The notes beneath the pieces were generated by a model. It was given only the letters and a program-made list of their open reading frames with translations, was not told the origin of the DNA and searched no databases. Shown here in pieces: positions 56,143-64,000 of a DNA stretch of 64,000 nt. Source of the stretch: Latrodectus hesperus (taxonomy: Eukaryota > Arthropoda > Arachnida > Araneae > Theridiidae); NCBI GenBank assembly GCA_037975125.1, contig JAJQOW010000014.1:6758457-6822456 (forward strand), read 5' to 3'. The first letter of the stretch is position 1, and each line of letters opens with the position of its first letter. Both the position numbers and the translations under genes were made by a program.

Positions 56143-57130
56143 CTATGATATAAGAGCTTTTCGTAAAATTTCCAGGTGTATTGCTTTCCTTTCCTCTTCC
56201 ACTATTTTCCAGAGTCTATCCATCGTGGTGGGTTTGCGTTTAGAAAGAGCTCTTTTTAACAGACCAAAGGCACAATAGTCCATAGATGAAACGTCAAGGG
56301 ACTTCACAGGAATATGTTGAAAAGATAAATATGCAATACCTGTATTAGTCTTCATTTTTTCAAGGAATGCAGTGGTAGTTTTCGAAGTATGACTTGTAGC
56401 TTTGTCTTGTTGATATTTCACTCTTTGAAAGTCTTTGGGATAAAGAAGTGGAATTTCTTCTGTAAATATTGGACGTAAAACTTTCTCCTGATAGTATGAT
56501 GAGTTGATTTTAACATTTTTTTCTTCTCTTTTTATTTTTAATTTCCCATTGTAGGAGAAACCTGCGACCATCATAAACCCCTTACTGAAACTTTCTTTTC
56601 CTTGACGGAACCAGGTTTGTACATTTTTTCTCCTCGTTTTCTATAGTAAATAGACCTTTTTTGTTGCAGTCATTTAGGTAAACCCATGCTTCATCAAGGG
56701 TCACAATGTATTTTCATTTATCTCCTGCTAAATGGTTTTCATACAGGATTCTACAAAATGTTTTGCGTTGAGCCACATGCCTCGGCAAAAGCTGGTGAAC
56801 ATTATATTTTTTAGCTTTTTTAAGTTGTAAATCTTGATTTATTATTTTATTTATTGTTGCTACAGATGTATCTAAAGACTTTGCAATTGATTTCTGTGTT
56901 TATGGACTTTCTCTTGTTATCAGCGATTTCACTTCAGGAACATTTGAAACAGTACGTACTTTTTCGGATATTCGTTTAGGGTCTTCTTTCCATATAGAAA
57001 TAATGATTGACGGTTTTTACCTGTCCGATTAATAATGCTGCTTATTTTGCACTTAGAAATTTTAATACCATGCATTTCACAACGTTTTTGAATCCTGGAA
57101 TAAGAATATTTCTCTTCGGAAAGCGCAAAA
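56143..57130 (-). pseudogene. rosa-like DD41D transposase, frameshifted
   Basis: On the minus strand the N-terminal half reads EEKYSYSRIQKRCEMHGIKI (about 57070-57125), then RISEKVRTVSNVPEVKSLIT in another frame with a stop, then SIAKSLDTSVATINKIINQD, the second helix-turn-helix. The first catalytic aspartate is in YIVTLDEAWVYLND (about 56690), followed by a frameshift. From 56574 a single 143-codon frame continues: AGFSYNGKLKIK, the second aspartate in YQQDKATSHTSK, and the third in SSMDYCAFGLLKRAL. I count 41 residues between the second and third aspartates, which is the DD41D spacing described for rosa elements. Spacing and motif order are seen; the rosa name is from established knowledge. 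At least two frameshifts and stops make it inactive, although the C-terminal half is well kept. Confidence 0.85.
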
Positions 57131-57291
57131 ACATATCCCTCAATCCACAGCTACATTCACAGCTGTTTACATGCTACATTTTGAAAGAACAATAAATTTA
57201 AAAGTAGCAGACGATATTTCTCTTTTAAGACAATAAGCTGTTGCCAAAAAATTTTATTTAAAAACATTTACTTTTTTAAAATTCTTAATCG

Positions 57292-57323
57292 AAATCGTTC
57301 TAAAAATGTGTTAATACCCTCTT
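57292..57323 (-). repeat. rosa-like right terminal inverted repeat
   Basis: Partner of 56015-56046. Confidence 0.92.
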
Positions 57324-57325
57324 TA

Positions 57326-60300
57326 GATACTAAAATTTAAAATGCTAGGGGATTTGTCAACTTTTAAAAATGCTATGAAATATATTCATATAATATTAAA
57401 TGATATAACAGAAATAAAATATACTATAAAATTAAATATTTAAATTATATTACAAATTAGAAAACTATTAAATGATAATTTTTTTAAATCAAATGATCTG
57501 AAAATATGTATGGATGCCTTTATTCGAAACATTTTCAGTGTATAATGGATTGTGATGTTAATTTGCATTTAAATCTTCCCAATTATACCATTCTTAACTC
57601 ATAAATTATTGATGAGTTATGAGAGAAATTTCTTTCCTTAAAAATTGTATAAGAGGATTTAGTGATGATAAAATTTAAAAAACAAGTATCTGTACCATAA
57701 GTTACACAAAAGTATAAAATTTTTACTTATATTAATAACTTATAACTTGAAAGATTGTTAGCCTACCAAAAGAATGTAATAAGAGATATATTGATACCTT
57801 CAACTGAAGATAGTAACATAAGAAAGCAGATTTTGTTTCAATATTGGAATAATTAATTTGAATATTGTTATGTATTTTTCTGATAAAATGCATTTCTTAT
57901 TATTCAAAATGTAAGCCAACATTTATTGATCTAATTTTATTTTTAGTTATTGCTGTAAATATAATAATTGTGCCAATTGTTTCTCCCTTTCTTCTCGATA
58001 TAGTAGCTGGAAATGATTATAATTCATTATTTATTGTTTACATTGAAGGAAACAAAATCATGTAATAATAAAATTAATATATTTATATTGCATTTATTTT
58101 AAAATATTCAATGCCTTTCTTGTGCCTTTATTCAATGCCTTTTTTGTCCGAAAACTGAAGAAAAATGGCTTATTGAGCAATGACTCAAGTTTAAATCTAC
58201 TTAAAAAAATATCTTTACATATCTGTTCGTATTGACATTTATATCAAGTATATTATCGTTGCACATTTTTGGATTTTGCACAAGTATTTTTTCAATATTC
58301 AAATACTTTAAACAAGCATTTTACCTAGGAGACAACCCCAAATAAGCATTCCTTTTAAATTTCTCTTTCAAAACCGTTAGCTCTACTTACTTTTCTTTCT
58401 AAGCAAAATAGCTTTCAAACTTCAGACTGTAACTGCTCTTAAAAGAAAAAGCATTTTCTAAAGTGCATTTCTTTACCTTTTCCAACCCTTTAGAAAGTGC
58501 TTAATCGAACGCATTCATTCACATTGAAACTTCTTTTTAATAGGATTAATGATATCGGAGAAGCAATTCATTTTTTAACCGTATGTTTGAAAAAATTGAT
58601 AATTGAGAGAGATTATTAATTATGAATAGTTAATTAAACATTTGAGAGCATCAATAAAGGAAATAGAAACTCAAACCAATGAGCAAAAACGCTATTAATT
58701 TTTACCCCATTCATATAGGCTTCTAATGAAATGAAAGAATTTTGTAAGTTATTCATCTTGTATTTTAAAATTGCCGTAATTATAAGCTTGCTGCTTTTTC
58801 CAATACCTTTTATTTCATCACTTTTGTTGCTAAACAAATTATGTTTGAGAGCTTTCTAAAATAAATAAAAAATGAAAAAATAACATTTCATAAACCTGAC
58901 TTAACACTTAATAACTATATAATATATACTGTATAATATAGAAAGAATAGATTTTTATTGGCATCGTTATATGCACATATAAAATTAAAGGACAACGTTT
59001 TATTTGTTACTTGGGCTGTTAATCTCATATTTTATTCAAACAAAAAACATTTCATTATAATATATAAAATCTTGTACATTAATTTATGTGCATTAGAAAA
59101 AATTTTGTTTTAAAAATATACACCTATAAAGGGTCTATAAAATATATTTTCAGGTTACTGATTTGTTAATTTTAAAATGCAATTACTGAGCAAAATAAAT
59201 TTATGAATATAATTTTACTGAAATTTGTTTTCATACTAGTGATTCACTCAAACATTCTTACTGTGATTAGGTATTGTAATTCACAGATCCATAAATATTC
59301 ATAAAATATAAAATCTCTCAGGTTAGACATAATATTGAGTTCATAAAGAATATAACATCAGATGTTTTTGCTTTCTTCCGATATCGTGTCGAAAAATGAT
59401 TAATAAGTCATATTCAAGACAAAACATCAAAATCACTGACTTTGGAGAAAATAACTTTTAAAATTTTAATTTTATTCCAAGTTTTAGTACATTATCTTGC
59501 TTAATTATATATTTTATTTATGAAAAAACAAGTTAATAACGTTAGATACCTAATTTGTATTCTGAAGGCCGTGAACGATTGCATAAAGCTAAAGAATAAA
59601 AACATTTTAGCTTCCTTATTTCATGTCATTTCTTAAATTCCTGAATTTCATATTTTACTAATAAAAGTTCATTTTCCTTATACGTGTTATTTGTTTTAAT
59701 GCAATAATAAAGAAATGACTGATATCACTACACTATTTGTATGGTAAAACTCTAATTTAACAGATTTATTGGGCTATTCCATATATTGATAATTTACATA
59801 AAACAAAATATTTATTTGGGGAAGAAAACAAACTTTATTCCCAATTTCATTACAGCAAAATGTTATAAATGTACTTCAATCGTTGTATGATATACGCAAT
59901 TAAAATACATATTCAGAAACAAAATTAAATATTTGTTATGTGGAATCTTTAGCTATGCTGAGGCATTTTTGAATATTTCATGTGAGGAGTCTACGTGGCT
60001 ATTTTTAGCTAAACTAACAATTTATATATATAAGCTCAGATTCTTGAAGAATAATTGCAGCAGCCAAATGTATAAATTGTAAAATTATTTGGTTATAAGG
60101 AGAAAGGTTGAACATAATTTTTTTTCCTTTCTATATTTATAAAAAAATTATCAAACAGTTTTTTATCAAATGTAAATTTGTTATTTTTATAATCACCTAT
60201 ATCTATTTTCTCTATTTTAATACCAATCTACAAAAAATAAGGATAATTGCTCTGTAAAAAAAACTCTTTCTTTTAACTCTTTTCTTCTCAATTTTAATAA

Positions 60301-60386
60301 CCTCATCTCGTTAATTATTTAACGAAAAAATTCCCCAGTTCCTTATTGATTGCAAGGCGCGAACTCGGTAAAAATTTTTTATCTTC

Positions 60387-60389
<3 letters not shown>
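57326..60389. other. AT desert
   Basis: No gene or element recognised. Short frames (57865-58065 plus, 58634-58837 minus) are AT-driven. Confidence 0.65.
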
Positions 60390-60631
<242 letters not shown>

Positions 60632-60847
60632 TAAGACAATAAATATATTAATGTAATGGGTGCAATATTAAAAATACAATATAATAAAATAAGAACCACG
60701 ATACACTACAGAAAATTTAACCAGTGCAAAAGCAACTAAAGAAAGATTTGCCAGTATAAATAAGATAAAACATGAAAAACATTGAAACCAGATCTACAAA
60801 ATTGAAAAATTACTAAAATATGCAATACAAATGATAAGAAGAAAGCA

Positions 60848-60985
60848 TAGGGACCACGTCTTTGTCAGGAGGGAGATAGTCAGCTATGCAAAATAAACAC
60901 TCTTTTCTGGCATGCACGAAGGGAAAATGTCTAAAAATCTTCGAGCAATTCTCCCGAAGAGTGTTCGTATTAAAAGAAAAAGCAT
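60848..60985 (+). mobile_element. 3' fragment of the LINE seen at 1.35-2.06 kb
   Basis: Same-strand similarity to about 1930-2055: AGGGACC..GTCTT, GTCAACTATGCA against GTCAGCTATGCA, ACACTCTTTTCTG, and CCCGAAGAGTGT are shared in order. Only the 3' UTR is present, a very short 5'-truncated copy. Confidence 0.7.
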
Positions 60986-61200
60986 AGATACACTTAGCTC
61001 AAAAATTAAAGTAAATATTATTTATATAATAGGATAAAAGGAGAGTTGCCCAAAGTAAATTTGAAATAGTAATAAAGAAATAATTGCCAAGAATAATTAA
61101 ATTTAAAAATTTAAAGTGGTTTAGAAACATGCAGTAAATTTGAAATTAAATGTTTTAAAATGTGTTAAAGGGGATTTAAGGTTAAATTATGCTTAATATT

Positions 61201-61253
61201 ATAGAATAAAATAAAGTGAGTAAACTCATTTTACTCACTTTGTTTTATTCTAT
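61201..61253. repeat. 24 bp inverted repeat, 5 bp loop
   Basis: Arms 61201-61224 (ATAGAATAAAATAAAGTGAG...) and 61230-61253 pair at 23 of 24 positions around CTCAT. It lies just upstream of the next (AT)n tract. Confidence 0.9.
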
Positions 61254-61265
61254 CATATTATTTTG

Positions 61266-61266
<1 letters not shown>

Positions 61267-61360
<94 letters not shown>
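61267..61360. repeat. (AT)n microsatellite
   Basis: CATA repeats leading into about 85 bp of AT dinucleotides. Confidence 0.97.
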
Positions 61361-61362
<2 letters not shown>

Positions 61363-61559
61363 ATAATTGAAAATTGTATTTTCGAGGGATAAAAGCAGTA
61401 TCGAAGTTTCAGAAAACAAAAGATACTAAGTATACTAAAAAAATAAGAAATAGTAAAAAAATATTATATTCCAGTTTGCTTCACATTTTACATTTTAGAA
61501 AATTGCATTTCCGTCTGGATGATATGAATTCATCAGATGCTGAAACGAACCTCAAATAT

Positions 61560-62110
61560 CATGAATATGAACGTCACCCCCAACATGCGGGGCTTTTGAT
61601 GCCCTTTTTTCCCCTTTCCGCCCCATAAAATTTCAACAGCTGCCTTAAACATCATTGACTTTCAAGACATCAACCATTTTGCTTTCGCCATTTCCAGATC
61701 CAGCTTTACTCCACTGAAGAAGAAATTTGTAAGTCATAAGCAGGGACCGGGTCTTTGTGGCTCCCCTTAAAATAAAAAAGTGGGAAGGAGAGAGAAAATT
61801 GGTGAGAAAATTGAATTGGGACCCACGAAATGACGCATTGAAAGCAAATACAAAACTCACGTTCAAGATGGCGGCCGTGGAACTGACTCATAGACAAGTT
61901 GAAATTCTGTTTGTGATTAGTCATCTGAGGTCTTACTTAGTGGAAGAAGTCGGAACGGACAAACAAGGTGGGGACTTGGGGAGGAAATTAGAATTTTCCT
62001 GTCCCTTGGCATTAATTATAAGTCGCCAAACGCACCTTTTTGGCAGATTTCGCCGGAAGGAAAAGAGGAAGAAAAAAGAATTCCTAGATGTCACCTGTGT
62101 GCGAAGAAAA
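61560..62110 (+). promoter_or_regulatory. GC-richer island with YY1/Pho motif, candidate promoter or conserved element
   Basis: A composition island in AT desert. CAAGATGGCGGCC at 61864-61876 is an exact YY1/Pleiohomeotic core (AAGATGGCGGC), followed by TGACTCAT (AP-1-like). The same ATG (61868-61870) has a strong start context and lies in a 120-codon plus frame (61757-62119), giving MAAVELTHRQVEILFVISHL and a lysine/arginine-rich end (RRKEKRKKKEF). YY1 sites at start codons are typical of promoters, so either a short 5' exon or a non-coding element would fit. No repeat signature was seen. Confidence 0.35.
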
Positions 62111-62691
62111 AAGTTCTAACAAAAAAGTATATTTACATGAGACAGTGAAGGGAAGAAATCTTATTGGAAATAGAGATTCTGGTTCAAAGAAGCTGAAAAA
62201 GGGAATACATACTTCAAATTTTCCCTTTGATGTATGCAAGAACTGTTTCCTTTTTAGTCGAAATTTTATTTGCATAAATCTTTGTATTATGTATTTGAAA
62301 TATTTCATATCAAAAATTTCGGCTGAACTTAGCTAATTAATATTAAGATAATTATTGAATTTTATATTTTACAGCACTACCATTTAATGTGAGAAAAATA
62401 TTGACGTTGTTAAGTTGCATGATGCAACTATAATTTCTAAGTTATTTGGTAATTTTAATTACATAATTTAGCTCTAACATTCATATATACAAAAATTAAT
62501 GTGTAAGTTTCTTAAGTAAAATAATAAATAATCGCATTTTAATTATAATTAAAATTTTCTTATAAATATGACTTTCGATAAATAAAGTAAATAATTAAAT
62601 CTGTTTGATAGTTGCATCATGTAAGTATTATGTACAGTATTTTTAAAAACTTTTTCTTAAATATATTATAAGTTACTATTTGTTATTTTAA
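62111..62691. other. AT-rich intergenic sequence
   Basis: Nothing recognised. Confidence 0.6.
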
Positions 62692-62704
62692 GCAATTTTG
62701 GAAC

Positions 62705-62724
62705 AAGTTCAGTATCCCCATACA
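62705..62724 (+). repeat. Left terminal inverted repeat
   Basis: 20 bp, exact reverse complement of 63968-63987. Next to it, TTGGCGAC and GTCGCCAA form a small hairpin (about 62727-62758). Confidence 0.92.
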
Positions 62725-62965
62725 TTTGGCGACCGCGGCGAATTTTTTTGTCGCCAAGCTAGGAGCGCGTTTATTAACACGGGAAATTTCCCGAAGTTCG
62801 ATCTAAAAATAAGCATTTTAGAAAATTTAAAAAGGGAAATAAATATAAATAATGGACTTACTTGATATGAAGTTAAGCTGACATGCCGATTGGTATATTT
62901 ATTTCGACATTTAATTCGTTTGTCACCAGTGTCACATTTCAGTAAAAATAATTATCTAATTTTAC

Positions 62966-63120
62966 AAAAAAAAGCATGCAAAAAATATTTTTCTAAATAT
63001 ATACACTTTATTAAATTTAAAAAAAGCATGCAAAAACTTATTTTTCAAATATATACATTTTTTAAAATTAAAAAAAAAACATGAATAAAATATTTTTTAA
63101 ATATATGCACTTTTTAAGTA
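62966..63120. repeat. Tandem repeat, about 53 bp unit, 3 copies
   Basis: Units contain AAAAGCATGCAAAAA (62970 and 63022; ACATGAATAAA at 63079), then AATATATACACTTTTTAA-like sequence. Period is 52-53 bases. It lies inside the right-edge transposon. Confidence 0.8.
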
Positions 63121-63220
63121 AATGAAAATGAAACACGAATGCAATAAAAAAATACATGTAAGCAATAGAATTTAAATAAAATAATTACACCTTCTCCAAA
63201 TCCAGTTTCCGTTAAAAAAA

Positions 63221-63421
63221 TTAATTAATATTAGCTAATCCTAAATTAATTAATAATTTGGAATCCTGAGCAATTTGAACTAAAAAAATTCTATTAACAA
63301 TTCCGGGTTTTCCAACTGTTGGTCTAGAGCAGGAAAAAGTAAAAAATCCATCATTATTATCTTTAATTTTTGCTAAAATAATTTCGTGATATTTTTCAAC
63401 AACATTTTGAACATGAGACAT
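63221..63421 (-). CDS. Hypothetical 66-residue protein of the right-edge transposon
   Basis: The ATG at 63419-63421 follows an AT-rich leader and opens MSHVQNVVEKYHEIILAKIK, then DNNDGFFTFSCSRPTVGKPG and a hydrophobic segment (IVNRIFLVQIAQ), ending LGLANIN. The amino-acid mix is more protein-like than that of AT-desert frames, with Cys, Gly, Pro and charged residues. It is the only frame in the element that looks coding. It may be the N-terminus or first exon of a lost transposase. I do not recognise the family. Confidence 0.4.
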   Translation of the reverse strand: MSHVQNVVEKYHEIILAKIKDNNDGFFTFSCSRPTVGKPGIVNRIFLVQIAQDSKLLINLGLANIN

Positions 63422-63967
63422 TTTTAATTAAAACAATAAATAAAGTAATTAAAACAAACAATAAAAAGATGATAATAAATTAAGAAAACGAAACAAGGAA
63501 AAAAAGAATATTTAACGATTTTAAATATATAAAATAAAATTTATCATTTAATAAAAAATATATATTATAAATCAAACCAAATAAAAGTAAATAATGTAAA
63601 AGAAATTGTAAAAAAGAAAACTTTACGATGTTTGGACACTGGCGACAACGAAACACAACTGCGGGAAATCCACTAATTGCAGCAGCAACAGCAAACGAAA
63701 GTAAAATGACTACCAATTAAAACGTAGAACAAATAGCAAAGAAAGTTCTCGAAAGTTTTCGAAGTGAAACTAAAAAAGCCATTGCCACTAGAAAAAAGCA
63801 CATATATAACGTAAAAATTATTTAAAACACGAGAAAAACGGAATCTGGCAACGAAAAAATAAAAATAGTAACAAAAACTAAATATGGCAACACTACAATA
63901 AAAACAAAAACAGAAATCGGCAACACTACAACGAAAACAACGGTTCCAGATTTGGCGAGAAATCATC

Positions 63968-63987
63968 TGTATGGGGATACTGAACTT
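63968..63987 (-). repeat. Right terminal inverted repeat
   Basis: Exact partner of 62705-62724. Confidence 0.92.
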
Positions 63988-64000
63988 AAACCGCAATTTT

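Larger units (their letters stand above)
56015..57323 (-). mobile_element. DD41D (rosa-like) Tc1/mariner transposon
   Basis: Inverted ends begin CAGAGGGTATAAACACATTT (left) and AAGAGGGTATTAACACATTT (right, minus strand), agreeing in 30 of 32 bases. TA duplications sit at 56013-56014 and 57324-57325. The 1,309 bp length is that of a complete element; only the coding region has decayed. Confidence 0.93.
62700..63992 (-). mobile_element. Unclassified DNA transposon with 8 bp target duplication
   Basis: Both ends carry AAGTTCAGTATCCCCATACA as an inverted repeat (62705-62724 and 63968-63987), extending outward to GG...CC. The flanks are GCAATTTT at 62692-62699 and 63993-64000, a perfect 8 bp duplication that stops only because the window does. 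An 8 bp duplication fits hAT, P or Merlin; ends beginning GG and this repeat length lean to Merlin, but no transposase was recognised. Inside are a small open frame (63221-63421 minus), a 53 bp tandem repeat, and GGCAAC-bearing subterminal repeats. Confidence 0.75.

Overview
The window is eukaryotic, very AT-rich, and reads as a gene desert filled with repeats. No complete host protein-coding gene, rRNA or stand-alone tRNA could be supported. The most likely source is an arthropod, probably an araneoid (orb-weaver type) spider. This rests on the transposon families, which look like those common in spider genomes (Tcb-type Tc1 elements, a DUF4817-type element, a Hsmar1/cecropia-like mariner, a jockey-like LINE tail), on the many tRNA-derived SINEs, and on the long (AT)n tracts. 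The assignment is from memory of family resemblance, not from a search.

Layout. 1-12 kb: an (AT)n tract, a 5'-truncated LINE remnant with RNase H and zinc-knuckle segments (1.35-2.06 kb), a modest GC-richer patch (5.9-6.3 kb), a 458 bp hAT-type non-autonomous element with 8 bp target duplications (8.43-8.89 kb), and an internally deleted mariner with perfect 30 bp ends whose ORF is still open (10.57-11.47 kb). 12-22 kb: AT desert, a conserved-element-like patch at 14.6-14.95 kb, a short retroposon with a (CAA)n tail, a perfect 25 bp hairpin, a possible signal-peptide first exon (19.55-19.67 kb, minus), and a CpG-rich island at 20.65-21.07 kb. 22-33 kb: a solo LTR (22.27-22.84 kb), a SINE with perfect 15 bp duplications (24.2-24.5 kb), unrecognised mid-GC sequence (24.7-26.3 kb), and a broken Tc1 element (30.5-32.0 kb). 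32-45 kb: further SINEs of three families, the longest (AT)n tract (35.56-35.83 kb), a GC island (38.1-38.5 kb), and a second, more decayed Tc1 element (39.5-40.8 kb). 45-64 kb: a DUF4817-type Tc1/mariner-related element with about 180 bp terminal inverted repeats (46.3-48.1 kb), a mariner-like remnant holding a 30 bp palindrome (51.3-51.7 kb), a DD41D rosa-like element (56.0-57.3 kb), a 3' tail of the same LINE seen at 2 kb, a YY1-motif-bearing island (61.6-62.1 kb), and at the right edge an unclassified DNA transposon (62.70-63.99 kb).

The genes present belong to mobile elements and nearly all are broken, so they do not form a pathway. The exception is the deleted mariner, whose open frame keeps both DNA-binding halves but has lost all three catalytic aspartates. 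The most interesting cross-feature pattern is a CTCF-like motif that occurs at both ends of the DUF4817-type element, in the end region of one Tc1 element, and in the 20.9 kb CpG-rich island.
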